A DNA stretch of 64,000 nucleotides from Paractinoplanes aksuensis (GTDB taxonomy: Bacteria; Actinomycetota; Actinomycetes; Mycobacteriales; Micromonosporaceae), in NCBI RefSeq assembly GCF_024137025.1, contig NZ_JAMYJR010000003.1:434001-498000 (forward strand), given 5' to 3'. The notes under the pieces are model-generated. The model was not told the origin of the DNA. It saw only the letters and a list, made by a program, of their open reading frames with translations, and made no database searches. The position numbers and the translations under genes were made by a program. Positions 1 through 8,732 of this stretch are shown piece by piece (within the stretch, counting starts at the first letter, position 1; every line of letters starts with the position of its first letter).

Positions 1-1557
1 ACCGCCTTCTGGAGCCAGCGCTACGCGAGCTTCGACGAGGTCCAGCCCCCGCGGGCCGCGTTGTCGGTGCGCAACCCGGCCCAGCTGGTCGACTTCCAGC
101 GCTTCTCGTCGGACGAGCTGCTCGACTACTACCGCGCCGAGGCCGAGGTCATCCGGCGCCACTCGACCAACCCGATCACCACCAACTTCATGGTGACCGC
201 CCACATCCGCAACCAGAACTACTGGTCGTGGGCCGCCGACATGGACGTCATCGCCAACGACCACTACCTCGACCACCGCCTGGCCGACCCGGTGGCCGAG
301 CTGTCGTTCGCGGCCGACCTCACCCGCGGCCTGGCCGGTGGCCGTCCGTGGATCCTGATGGAGACCGCGACCGGCGCCGTCAACTGGCAGCCCTACAACC
401 TGGCCAAGGAGCCCGGTCAGCTGCTGCGCAACGCGCTGACCCACGTGGCCCGGGGCGCCGACGCGATCTGTTTCTTCCAGTGGCGGGCCTCGGCCCAAGG
501 CGCCGAGAAGTTCCACTCGGCGATCGTCCCGCACGCGGGAACGGACACCGCGGTCTGGCGCGAAGTGCTCGAGTTGTCGGAAACACTCGAGAAACTGAGC
601 GAAGTCGGCGGTACGAAGGTCGAGGCGGACACCGCGCTCATCTTCAGCTGGGAATCGTGGTGGGCGACCGACACCGAGGCCCGGCCCTCCCAGGATCTCC
701 GCTATCTCGACCAGGTGCACGCCGCCTACCAGGCGCTGCGCGAACTCGGCGTCACTGTCGACATCGTCGCCCCCGGCCGCGACCTCAACCGCTACCGCAC
801 TGTTGTCGTGCCCTGCCTGCACATGGTCTCGGACCAGGAGGCGGCCGTGGTCACCGACTTCGTCGAGGCGGGTGGCCACGCGGTCATCACGTTCTACAGC
901 GGCATCGTCGACCCCGACGACCGGGTACGCCTCGGCGGCTACCCGGGCGCCTTCCGGGAGTTGCTCGGCGTGGTCAGCGAGGAGTTCGCCCCGCTGCTAC
1001 CCGGCACGTCGGTGCCGTTGGCCGACGGCAGTCACGCCGGCCTCTGGGCCGAGCGCCTACGCCTGACCACGGCCAGAACCGCTTTGGCGTACGCCGACGG
1101 CCGCCCCGCCGTCACCCGCAACACTTTCGGCGCCGGCGAGGCCTGGTACATCTCCACCGCCCTCGGCACCCCCACCCTGCGCGACGTTCTCGCGAGCGCG
1201 ATGAACGCCCACAACGCTCAAGCGGCCGCCGACACCGCTCAACCGCGCGCGCAGTTCGCCCACTCGGGCGCGCAACTCGCTCATGACGGCGCGCAACTCG
1301 CTCATGACGGCGCGCAACTCGCTCACCTCGGTGCGCAAGTCACTCACGGCGGCTTCGGCGGCGTTCGTTCGCGCGCCGAGGTCGTCCATCCGGACGCGGA
1401 GGTCGTGCGCCGAGGGCCGTTCGTCTTCGTGGTCAACCACGGGAGCAAGGACATCGAACACCCGATCACCGGCCACGAGCTGGTGACCGGCCAGCCGGTC
1501 ACCGGTTCGGTCACCGTGCCCGGTGGCGCGGTCCGGGTCGTACGGGAGGAGGCGTGA
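1..1557 (+). CDS. Beta-galactosidase, GH42 family (5' end outside window)
   Basis: The reading frame is open from the first base, so the gene begins upstream. The visible part matches the GH42 family: the trimerisation (beta-galactosidase A-M) domain and the C-terminal domain follow the end of the TIM barrel (AFWSQRY near the start, then LMETATGAVNWQP). GH42 enzymes hydrolyse terminal beta-galactosides, usually in the cytoplasm after import. Between the trimerisation domain and the C-terminal strand domain lies a low-complexity stretch built from a seven-residue unit (GAQLAHD-like), encoded by 21-bp tandem repeats; this is not a usual GH42 feature. The stop codon TGA overlaps the GTG start of the next gene, so translation is probably coupled. 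With the following ABC importer genes and a GH36 alpha-galactosidase it forms a galactoside-utilisation operon. Confidence 0.9.
   Translation, partial: TAFWSQRYASFDEVQPPRAALSVRNPAQLVDFQRFSSDELLDYYRAEAEVIRRHSTNPITTNFMVTAHIRNQNYWSWAADMDVIANDHYLDHRLADPVAELSFAADLTRGLAGGRPWILMETATGAVNWQPYNLAKEPGQLLRNALTHVARGADAICFFQWRASAQGAEKFHSAIVPHAGTDTAVWREVLELSETLEKLSEVGGTKVEADTALIFSWESWWATDTEARPSQDLRYLDQVHAAYQALRELGVTVDIVAPGRDLNRYRTVVVPCLHMVSDQEAAVVTDFVEAGGHAVITFYSGIVDPDDRVRLGGYPGAFRELLGVVSEEFAPLLPGTSVPLADGSHAGLWAERLRLTTARTALAYADGRPAVTRNTFGAGEAWYISTALGTPTLRDVLASAMNAHNAQAAADTAQPRAQFAHSGAQLAHDGAQLAHDGAQLAHLGAQVTHGGFGGVRSRAEVVHPDAEVVRRGPFVFVVNHGSKDIEHPITGHELVTGQPVTGSVTVPGGAVRVVREEA
1247..1350 (+). repeat. 21-bp tandem repeat inside the GH42 gene
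   Basis: Four consecutive 21-bp units lie at 1261-1281, 1282-1302, 1303-1323 and 1324-1344, preceded by a partial unit. Units two and three are identical apart from position; one and four diverge by a few bases. Because the unit is a multiple of three it adds seven residues per copy (GAQLAHD type) without breaking the frame. Confidence 0.9.
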
Positions 1558-2489
1558 CCATGACACAGACAATGACCACCGTCGACGTGCCCGAGGGCAC
1601 CGAGACACCACATAAGGGCGGCCGGGCGGTCCGGTACGGCCGGGCAGTGCCCTTCTTCGTCGTCCCCTTCGGGCTGCTCTTCGTTCTCTTCTATCTGGTG
1701 CCCATCGGGTACGCGATCGTGCAGTCCCTCTACACGGTCGAGCGCACCGGCACGTTCGGTCCGGCCCGCGAGGTCTTCGGCGGTCTCGTGCAGTACCAGC
1801 GGGTCTTCGAGGACGGCCCGTTCTGGGCGTCGATCGGCCGGGTGCTGCTGTTCGGCGTCGTCCAGGTGCCGGTCATGCTGGGCCTGGCCCTGGTGCTGGC
1901 CCTGCTGCTCGACTCGGGCCTCGTCAAAGGTCGCCGCTTCTTCCGGCTGGCCTTCTTCGTGCCGTACGCGATTCCGGGTGTCATCGCCGCGATCATGTGG
2001 GGCTTCCTGTACTCGCCCAACCTGTCGCCGCTCAAGCCGATCACCAGCGCCGTCGACTTCCTGTCGGCCGACTTCGTGCTGTGGGCCATCGCCAACGTCG
2101 TGACCTGGGTCTACGTCGGCTACAACATGCTGATCATCTATTCCGCGCTGCTGGCCGTCCCGGCCGAGGTGTACGAGGCGGCGCGCATCGACGGGGCCGG
2201 CCCGATCCGGATCGCCTGGTCGATCAAGATTCCGCTGGTCATGCCGGCCATCGTGCTGACCACCGTGTTCTCGATCATCGGCACCCTGCAGCTGCTGGCC
2301 GAACCGCAGGTCTTCCGCAGCTTCAGCTCGGCCGTCTCCAGCACCTACACCCCCAACCTGACGGTGTACGCGACGTCGTCGGTCCCGAACTTCAACCTGG
2401 CCGCCGCGTTCTCGGTGGTGCTGGCCCTGGCGACCTTCATCCTCTCCTTCGCCTTCCTCAAGTTCACGCAGCGGAAGGGAGTCCAGTGA
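1554..2489 (+). CDS. Sugar ABC transporter permease, MalF/UgpA type
   Basis: This is an integral-membrane subunit of a CUT1-type carbohydrate importer, about 311 residues with six predicted membrane segments. The cytoplasmic loop EAARIDGAGPIRIAWSIKIP is the EAA motif that docks the ATPase. The start is GTG at 1554 overlapping the previous stop, or ATG at 1560; the GGAGG at about 1545-1549 suits either. It pairs with the permease at 2486 and the binding lipoprotein at 3390. No ATP-binding gene is present in the cluster, which is common in actinomycetes where a shared MsiK-type ATPase energises several CUT1 systems (family knowledge). The neighbouring galactosidases imply import of galactose-containing oligosaccharides. 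Confidence 0.93.
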   Translation: MTMTQTMTTVDVPEGTETPHKGGRAVRYGRAVPFFVVPFGLLFVLFYLVPIGYAIVQSLYTVERTGTFGPAREVFGGLVQYQRVFEDGPFWASIGRVLLFGVVQVPVMLGLALVLALLLDSGLVKGRRFFRLAFFVPYAIPGVIAAIMWGFLYSPNLSPLKPITSAVDFLSADFVLWAIANVVTWVYVGYNMLIIYSALLAVPAEVYEAARIDGAGPIRIAWSIKIPLVMPAIVLTTVFSIIGTLQLLAEPQVFRSFSSAVSSTYTPNLTVYATSSVPNFNLAAAFSVVLALATFILSFAFLKFTQRKGVQ

Positions 2490-3355
2490 GCGTCGACGCG
2501 CCCGTCAGGAACAAGGTGCAGGAGAGCCTGCTTTCCCGGACCGCCGCCATGCTCATCATGGCCGTCTGCACGGTCTATTTCCTGACGCCGATCTGGTGGC
2601 TGTTCGTCGGCGCCAGCAAGAGCTCCGACCAGTTCACCAGCACCAACCCGTTGTGGTTCGCCGATTTCGACCTGTTCGCCAACATCGGCGACCTGTTCGC
2701 CTACCGCGACGGCGTGTTCCTGCGCTGGATGCTCAACAGCATCCTCTACACCGGCGGGGCGGCCCTGCTCGGCACCGTGCTCGCCGCGATGTGCGGTTAC
2801 GCGCTGGCCAAGTACCGGTTCCGGGGCCGTGAGCTGATCTTCAACGTGGTGCTGAGCGGGGTGCTCGTGCCGGCCACCGCGCTCGCGCTGCCGCTGTTCC
2901 TGATCTTCAGCAAGGTCGACGCGACCAACACGTTCTGGTCGGTGTTCCTGCCCAGCCTGGTCAACCCGTTCGGCGTCTACCTGGCCCGGATCTATGCGAG
3001 TGCCAGCGTCCCGGACGAATTGCTCGAGGCGGCCCGCATCGACGGGTCGGGCGAGATCCGTACGTTCTTCAAGGTCTCGACCCGGCTGATGACGCCGGCC
3101 CTCATCACGATCTTCCTGTTCCACTTCGTCGCCGTGTGGAACAACTTCCTGCTCCCGCTGATCATGCTCGGCGACGAGCGGCTGTTCCCGGTCACGCTCG
3201 GGCTCTACTCCTGGAACACCCAGGTCAACCAGATCCCCGAGCTGCGTGGCCTGGTCATCATCGGCGCCCTGCTCTCGATCACGCCCCTCGTGGTCGCGTT
3301 CCTCTTCCTCCAACGGTTCTGGCGCAACGGCCTCGGTGCCGGCGCCGTCAAGTAG
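2486..3355 (+). CDS. Sugar ABC transporter permease, MalG type
   Basis: This is the second membrane subunit of the CUT1 importer, 289 residues, six membrane segments, with the EAA loop EAARIDGSGEIRTFFKVSTR. The GTG start at 2486 overlaps the upstream stop by four bases and is preceded by GGAAGGGAG. The frame stays open far upstream, but that extension is antiparallel in composition to the first permease and is not coding. It works with the preceding permease as a heterodimer and receives substrate from the lipoprotein encoded next. Confidence 0.93.
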   Translation: MSVDAPVRNKVQESLLSRTAAMLIMAVCTVYFLTPIWWLFVGASKSSDQFTSTNPLWFADFDLFANIGDLFAYRDGVFLRWMLNSILYTGGAALLGTVLAAMCGYALAKYRFRGRELIFNVVLSGVLVPATALALPLFLIFSKVDATNTFWSVFLPSLVNPFGVYLARIYASASVPDELLEAARIDGSGEIRTFFKVSTRLMTPALITIFLFHFVAVWNNFLLPLIMLGDERLFPVTLGLYSWNTQVNQIPELRGLVIIGALLSITPLVVAFLFLQRFWRNGLGAGAVK

Positions 3356-3389
3356 CACCCTCCCTCCAAGGAAATCTAAGGAAATCGCT

Positions 3390-4727
3390 ATGCGCACTGC
3401 ATTCCGCGCGGCCAGTGCTCTGCTGGTCTCAGCGCTCGCCCTGACAGCCTGCGGCTCCGGCGGCAGCGACGACGACGCATCGGGTGGCGGCACGTCGGCC
3501 GCCTCCTGCGCGCCGAGTTCCGGCCCGGTCACGATCTCGTACACGACCTGGATCCCCGGGATCGAGAACGTGGTCAAGGTCTGGAACGACAAGAACCCCA
3601 ACATCCAGGTCAAGGTGCAGACCGGCCCGAACGGCAACGGCGGCACCTACCAGAACTTCTTCAACCAGCTCAAGGCCAACAACACCCCCGACCTGGGCCA
3701 CATCGAGTACGACGCGCTGCCCAGCTTCCGGGTGCAGGACGGCCTGTTCGACGTCGCCAGCTGCGACATCGTGGCCAAGGCCAAGGACCAGTTCATCCCG
3801 TGGACCTGGAACCAGGTCAGCTTCGGCGACGACAAGTCGGCCTGGGGCGTCCCGCAGGACTCGGGCCCGATGGCGCTGTTCTACCGGGCCGACCTGTTCG
3901 AGAAGAACAACATCGCCATTCCGAAGACCTGGGACGAGTACGCGGCGGCGGCCGAGAAGGTCAAGGCGGCCGGCGGCTACATCACCAACTTCTCGCAGAG
4001 CGACATCAACCAGTTCGCGGGCTTCACCTGGCAGGCCGGCGGCCGCTGGTTCGCCAACGACGGCCAGCAGTGGACGGTCAACCTGACCGACGACAAGACC
4101 AAGAAGGTCGCCGACTACTGGCAGAACCTGATCAGCAAGAAGCTCGTCTCGACCGTCCCGCCGTGGACCACCGAGTGGGACAACGCCTACAACTCCAGCT
4201 CGGCCTGGACCTGGGTGTCCGCCGTGTGGGGGGCCAACTCGATCATGAGCGGCGCTCCGAAGACGGCCGGCAAGTGGCGCGTGGCCCCGATGCCGCAGTG
4301 GAGCGCGGGCGAGGACATCGCCGGCAACTGGGGCGGCTCGGCCACCGCGGTCTTCAAGAACAGCAAGCACCCGTACGAGGCCGCGCAGTTCGCCCTGTGG
4401 CTGAACACCAGTGAGGAAGCGCTCGCCCTGCTCAACAAGGAAGCCCAGCTCTACCCGGCCACCACGGCCGGAACCAAGTATTCGTACCTGGCCAACCCGG
4501 TCGAGTTCTATGGTGACCAGAAGATCTACGAGGTCTTCGCCGACGCGTCGGGCAAGGTCACGCCCGACTTCACCTGGGGACCGACGATGACCTCGACCTA
4601 CGCCAACGCCTCGGACGGCTTCAAGGCCGCGGTGTCCGGCACCGGCACGCTCAACGACGCCCTCACGGCGACCCAGAAGTCGACCATCGAGACCCTCAAG
4701 TCCCAGGCCATCCCGGTCAAGGAGTAA
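3390..4727 (+). CDS. Sugar ABC transporter substrate-binding lipoprotein
   Basis: This is a family 1 extracellular solute-binding protein of 445 residues. The ATG at 3390 follows AAGGAAA and gives a clean lipoprotein signal: Arg near the N-terminus, a hydrophobic core and the lipobox LTAC with the lipidated Cys at about residue 21, followed by a Gly/Ser/Asp linker. The mature part has the aromatic-rich composition of oligosaccharide binders. It is anchored to the outside of the membrane and delivers substrate to the two permeases upstream. Flanking beta- and alpha-galactosidases suggest galactosides (raffinose, melibiose or galacto-oligosaccharides) as ligands; the exact sugar cannot be read from sequence. 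Confidence 0.93.
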   Translation: MRTAFRAASALLVSALALTACGSGGSDDDASGGGTSAASCAPSSGPVTISYTTWIPGIENVVKVWNDKNPNIQVKVQTGPNGNGGTYQNFFNQLKANNTPDLGHIEYDALPSFRVQDGLFDVASCDIVAKAKDQFIPWTWNQVSFGDDKSAWGVPQDSGPMALFYRADLFEKNNIAIPKTWDEYAAAAEKVKAAGGYITNFSQSDINQFAGFTWQAGGRWFANDGQQWTVNLTDDKTKKVADYWQNLISKKLVSTVPPWTTEWDNAYNSSSAWTWVSAVWGANSIMSGAPKTAGKWRVAPMPQWSAGEDIAGNWGGSATAVFKNSKHPYEAAQFALWLNTSEEALALLNKEAQLYPATTAGTKYSYLANPVEFYGDQKIYEVFADASGKVTPDFTWGPTMTSTYANASDGFKAAVSGTGTLNDALTATQKSTIETLKSQAIPVKE

Positions 4728-4733
4728 CCCACG

Positions 4734-6800
4734 TTGTTGATCCACCTGCAGGCCGCGGGCACCAGCTTCGTGCTGGACGCCCGCGGCCCGCAGCCGCCTT
4801 CGGTCGTGCACTGGGGGGCCGCGCTCGGCGACCTCGCCGACGACGACCTGGCTGCGCTCGTCTCGTCCGCCGTTCCGGCTGTCCCGCCCAGTTCGCTCGA
4901 CTCCGCGCCGCGGCTGTCCCTGCTGCCCACAGCGGCTGACGGCTGGAGCGGCCGGCCCGCCTTCGCGGCCCGCCATTTCCGTACGCGGTCGGTCGATCGG
5001 CCTTCGCCGGGCTCCGTGCTCGTCTCGCTGGCCGCGGACGGCCTCGAGGTCGCGATCGAGATCGAGCTGAGCGCGCAGGGCGTTCTGCGGCTGCGGCACC
5101 GGCTGACGAACACGAACGAGCAGTCGTACGACGTCAATTCGCTCAACGTGGTGCTGCCCGTGCCCACGCGGGCGTGCGAGTTGGTGGATTTCGCCGGGCT
5201 GTGGGCGTACGAACGGAAAGCGCAACGCCACCCGCTGCGCACCGGGATCTGGAGCCGCGAGACGCGCCACGGCCGCCCCGGTCACGACGACCCGTTCCTG
5301 ATGATGCTCGGCACGCCCGGCTTCACGTTCGACGAGGGCGAAGTGTGGGCCACGCACCTGGCCTGGAGCGGCGACAAGCAGTTGTGGGCGGAACGCTCGA
5401 CGCTCGGGCCGACGGTGCTGGGCGCGGGGGAGTTGCTCGCGCCGGGCGAGGTGCGGCTCGCGCCCGGCGAGTCGTACGAGACGCCCTGGACGGTCGCGGT
5501 CTGGTCCGGCGACGGCATCGACGGGTTGTCCGCGCGATTGCACGAATGGATCCGTTCGCGCCGGGCGCCGCTCAAGCCACGCCCGGTGGTGCTCAACACG
5601 TGGGAAGCCGTCTACTTCGATCAGTCACTCGAGCGTCTGATGCCGCTCGTCGACGCCGCCGCGGCGGCCGGAGTGGAGCGTTTCGTGCTCGATGACGGCT
5701 GGTTCCTGGGCCGGACCGACGACAAACGCGCACTCGGCGACTGGACGGTCGACCCGGTCCGGTGGCCGGACGGACTGTCGCCACTGATCGAAGCTGTCCA
5801 TTCGCGCGACATGGAGTTCGGGCTGTGGCTCGAACCCGAGATGGTGTCGCCCGACTCGGTGCTGGCCCGCGAGCACCCCGACTGGATCCTGGGCGGCCCG
5901 GACGCGGCAACCTGGCGGCACCAGTTGGTGCTCGACCTGTCGGTGCCGGCCGCGTTCGACCACATCAGCGACAGAATCGCGGCGCTGCTCACCGAGTATC
6001 CGATCGCCTTCATCAAGTGGGACCACAACCGCGACGTGCTCCAAGAGGGCTCGGCGCACCGGCAGACGACAGCGTTCTACCGGTTGCTCGCTTCGCTCAA
6101 GCAACGGTTCCCGGACGTCGAGATCGAGAGCTGCGCGTCCGGCGGTGCGCGCATCGACCTCGGCGTGCTCGATCTCGTCGACCGTTTCTGGACGTCCGAC
6201 ACCAACGACGCCCTGGAACGCCAGCACATCCAGCGCTGGACGAGCGTTCTGATGCCGCCCGAACTGCTCGGCTCGCACGTGGGCGCGCCCACCGCCCACA
6301 TCACCGGCCGCCAGGGCGATCTGAGCTTCCGCCTGGCCACCTCGCTGTTCGGCCACGCCGGCATCGAGTGGGACCTGACCACCGCGACGCCGGCCGACCA
6401 GGCGGTGATCGCCGAGTGGGTCGCCGAGTACAGGAAGCGGCGGGCGTTGTTGCACGGCGGCACCACGGTTCGCTCGAGTGGCGACGATCCTGTCCGTTCG
6501 GTGCACGGTGTTGTCGCTTCGGACCGGAAATCGGCCATCTACGCGTTGGTCAGTCTGCGCGCGGGCGGCGAGGCCGTTCCGGCGCCGGTCCGTTTCCCCG
6601 GGCTCGATCCCGTACGGCGGTACACCGTGCGCCCGCTCGTGCTGGGCTCACCCCCGCGGACGTTGCAGGATGCCCCGCCCCCGTGGCTGGCCGCCGGCAG
6701 TGTCACGCTGCCCGGCCGCGTCCTGGCCGAAGTGGGCCTGCCGGTGCCGCTGCTGACGCCCGAGCAGGCGCAGATTTTCACCGTCGAGGCCAAATACTAG
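4734..6800 (+). CDS. Alpha-galactosidase, GH36 family
   Basis: A 688-residue retaining alpha-galactosidase. The start is TTG at 4734 (or TTG at 4737), about nine bases after AAGGAG, which overlaps the end of the binding-protein gene. An N-terminal beta-sandwich (about 1-280) is followed by a TIM barrel with the family motifs WEAVYFD, FVLDDGWF, WLEPEMV, IKWDHNRD (nucleophile Asp430) and SCASGGARIDLG, then FWTSDTND (acid/base Asp489). No signal peptide is seen, so it acts in the cytoplasm on imported alpha-galactosides, releasing galactose. Only six bases separate it from the importer gene. It completes the galactoside operon with the GH42 enzyme. Confidence 0.95.
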   Translation: MLIHLQAAGTSFVLDARGPQPPSVVHWGAALGDLADDDLAALVSSAVPAVPPSSLDSAPRLSLLPTAADGWSGRPAFAARHFRTRSVDRPSPGSVLVSLAADGLEVAIEIELSAQGVLRLRHRLTNTNEQSYDVNSLNVVLPVPTRACELVDFAGLWAYERKAQRHPLRTGIWSRETRHGRPGHDDPFLMMLGTPGFTFDEGEVWATHLAWSGDKQLWAERSTLGPTVLGAGELLAPGEVRLAPGESYETPWTVAVWSGDGIDGLSARLHEWIRSRRAPLKPRPVVLNTWEAVYFDQSLERLMPLVDAAAAAGVERFVLDDGWFLGRTDDKRALGDWTVDPVRWPDGLSPLIEAVHSRDMEFGLWLEPEMVSPDSVLAREHPDWILGGPDAATWRHQLVLDLSVPAAFDHISDRIAALLTEYPIAFIKWDHNRDVLQEGSAHRQTTAFYRLLASLKQRFPDVEIESCASGGARIDLGVLDLVDRFWTSDTNDALERQHIQRWTSVLMPPELLGSHVGAPTAHITGRQGDLSFRLATSLFGHAGIEWDLTTATPADQAVIAEWVAEYRKRRALLHGGTTVRSSGDDPVRSVHGVVASDRKSAIYALVSLRAGGEAVPAPVRFPGLDPVRRYTVRPLVLGSPPRTLQDAPPPWLAAGSVTLPGRVLAEVGLPVPLLTPEQAQIFTVEAKY

Positions 6801-6847
6801 AAAGTTTCGTGTTTCCCCGGCGGGCGCGGCGCTCTAGGCTGCTCGGC

Positions 6848-7963
6848 GTGCAGAACGTGACAGTCCTCGGGGCCGGCGCGGCCGGTCTGGCCGTGGCGGC
6901 CCAGCTCAAGACCCGCGGCGTGGAAAGTGTCGTGCTCGAACGGGGACCGGGCGTGGCCACCAGCTGGCGCGGCCGCTACGACCGGTTGCGCCTGCACACC
7001 ACGCGCCGGCTGTCCGGGCTGCCCGGCCTGCCGATCCCCCGGGCGTACGGGCGGTGGGTGCGACGGGACGACCTGGTGCGCTACCTGGAGGCGTACGCCG
7101 GGAAATTCGATCTTGATGTGCGGACGGGCACGACGGTCCAGCGGATCGTGCCGGTCGACGGCGGCTGGTCGCTGAAGCTCGAGGGCGGCGGCGAGCACAC
7201 CACGGAGAAGCTTGTCGTGGCCACCGGCTATCTCCACACGCCCGCGGTGCCGGAATGGCCCGGCCGCGAGCAGTGGACGGGCACGCTGGTGCACTCGGCC
7301 CAGTACCGCAACGCCGAGCCCTTCCGCGGCCAGAACGTGCTGGTGGTGGGCGTGGGCAACAGCGGCGCCGAGATCGCCACCGACCTGGCCGAGGGCGGCG
7401 CGGCGTCGGTCTCGATCGCGATCCGCACACCCCCGCACATCGTGCGCCGCACGGTGGCGGGCTGGCCGGCCCAGCTGAACGGCCTGCTGCTGGGTCGCCT
7501 GCCGGCCCGCGTGTTCGACCCGATGGCGGCCACGATGGCCCGCCTCGAGGTGCCCGACCTGCGCCCGTACGGCATCAACCGCCCCACCGTGGGCCTGGGC
7601 ACCCGGCTCCGCACGTCCCGCTACGTGCCCCTGCAGGACGTGGGCATCGTCCGCGACGTGCTGGCCCGCCGCGTACGCCCGGTCGCCGCCGTGCAGAGCT
7701 TCACCGGGACGGCGGTTCAGCTGGCCGACGGTTCCTCGATCGAGCCCGACGCCCTCGTCGCCGCCACCGGCTACGGCTCCGGCCTGCGCGACCTGTTCAA
7801 GGACCCGTCCCTGTTCGACCCGACCGGCGTGCCCCACGTCCACGGCGGCCCCGCGGCTCGCCCCGGCCTGTACTTCACCGGCTACGACGTCAACCTGGGC
7901 GGCATGCTCCGCCAGGCCGGCATCGACGGCCGCGCCGTGGCCCGCACCATCGCCGCCCGCTGA
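6848..7963 (+). CDS. FAD-dependent monooxygenase/oxidoreductase (class B flavoprotein, CzcO/YUCCA-like)
   Basis: A 371-residue flavoprotein with two dinucleotide folds: GAGAAG near the N-terminus for FAD and VGVGNSGAEIA at about 165-175 for NADPH, plus the ATGY motif near the C-terminus (VAATGYGSG). This is the layout of small flavin-dependent monooxygenases and related CzcO-type oxidoreductases. The substrate is unknown. The GTG start at 6848 lies seven bases after TAGGCT (6835-6840), which resembles a -10 box, and no Shine-Dalgarno is visible, so a leaderless transcript is possible. It is followed after four bases by the DUF5984-like gene. Confidence 0.85.
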   Translation: MQNVTVLGAGAAGLAVAAQLKTRGVESVVLERGPGVATSWRGRYDRLRLHTTRRLSGLPGLPIPRAYGRWVRRDDLVRYLEAYAGKFDLDVRTGTTVQRIVPVDGGWSLKLEGGGEHTTEKLVVATGYLHTPAVPEWPGREQWTGTLVHSAQYRNAEPFRGQNVLVVGVGNSGAEIATDLAEGGAASVSIAIRTPPHIVRRTVAGWPAQLNGLLLGRLPARVFDPMAATMARLEVPDLRPYGINRPTVGLGTRLRTSRYVPLQDVGIVRDVLARRVRPVAAVQSFTGTAVQLADGSSIEPDALVAATGYGSGLRDLFKDPSLFDPTGVPHVHGGPAARPGLYFTGYDVNLGGMLRQAGIDGRAVARTIAAR

Positions 7964-7967
7964 TCGC

Positions 7968-8732
7968 TTGAGGTTCGAGTTCGCGCTGCGGCCGCTGTCC
8001 CAGGTGTCGCCCTGGGGCCGCGACCGGCCGACGCCGCACTGGTTCGGACTGAGCGACGGCTGGTACTGGATCAGCGTCGAGGGCCACGAGATCCTGCGCT
8101 ACCAGGACGAGGCGGTGGCCCGCTGGGATCTCGAGCGGCCGTACCCGGACTACTACGTCACCCGCATGTGGGAGGACCTGATCCTGCTGCGCTGGGCCCT
8201 GCAGGAGCCGGTGCCGGACGACCTCGTCCCGTTCGTCGACGGCTCGTTCGGGCGGCGTGAGTTCCCCGACGACGACTTCGGGCCCGCGGTCGACGCGGCC
8301 TTCGACCTGCAGAGCGATCTCACGCTCGACGTGGGACATCTGACGGACGCGCCGGAGTTGCGTTGCTGGCGGCGCCGGGACTCGGTGACGCTCAGCCAGC
8401 GGATCGCCCCGGCGCGCCGGGGGACGTTCGCCGGACCGCCGCGCCTGGAGGTCGAGGTTCCGGCCGCGGAGCTCTTCGCCGCCGTCGACGACTTCGACCG
8501 GCGGTTCGTCGGGGCGATGGAGGAGCGGGTGGCCGAGCTGGAGCGGACCGGCCCGCCGGACGGCGTCGACCTGAACCTGAAACACCTGCGGGCCGAGCAC
8601 GAGCAACGTCGCCGCTGGCTGGAACTGCGTCTGGCCCAGCCGCGGACGGTCGATTGGGCCGCGGTCCGGGCCGGCGTCGAGGAGATCGCCGCGTGGCCCC
8701 GGTATGGTGCGCCCCGTGTCGGACCTGAGTGA
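7968..8732 (+). CDS. Uncharacterised protein, DUF5984-like
   Basis: A 254-residue soluble protein that resembles the actinobacterial DUF5984 family: a DRPTPHWFGLSDGWYWI-type N-terminal block, an acidic middle, and a charged C-terminal helix. The family has no known activity. The best start is TTG at 7968, four bases after the previous stop. Its stop TGA overlaps the GTG of the next gene, so the two are translationally coupled. No signal peptide or membrane segment is seen. Confidence 0.6.
   Translation: MRFEFALRPLSQVSPWGRDRPTPHWFGLSDGWYWISVEGHEILRYQDEAVARWDLERPYPDYYVTRMWEDLILLRWALQEPVPDDLVPFVDGSFGRREFPDDDFGPAVDAAFDLQSDLTLDVGHLTDAPELRCWRRRDSVTLSQRIAPARRGTFAGPPRLEVEVPAAELFAAVDDFDRRFVGAMEERVAELERTGPPDGVDLNLKHLRAEHEQRRRWLELRLAQPRTVDWAAVRAGVEEIAAWPRYGAPRVGPE

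Noticed and set aside
1247..1350. CRISPR-like short repeats
   Set aside because: Units are contiguous, without spacers, in frame within a coding gene.
3429..5543. A 704-codon minus-strand frame opposite the binding protein and GH36 genes
   Set aside because: Shadow frame without start signals or domains.
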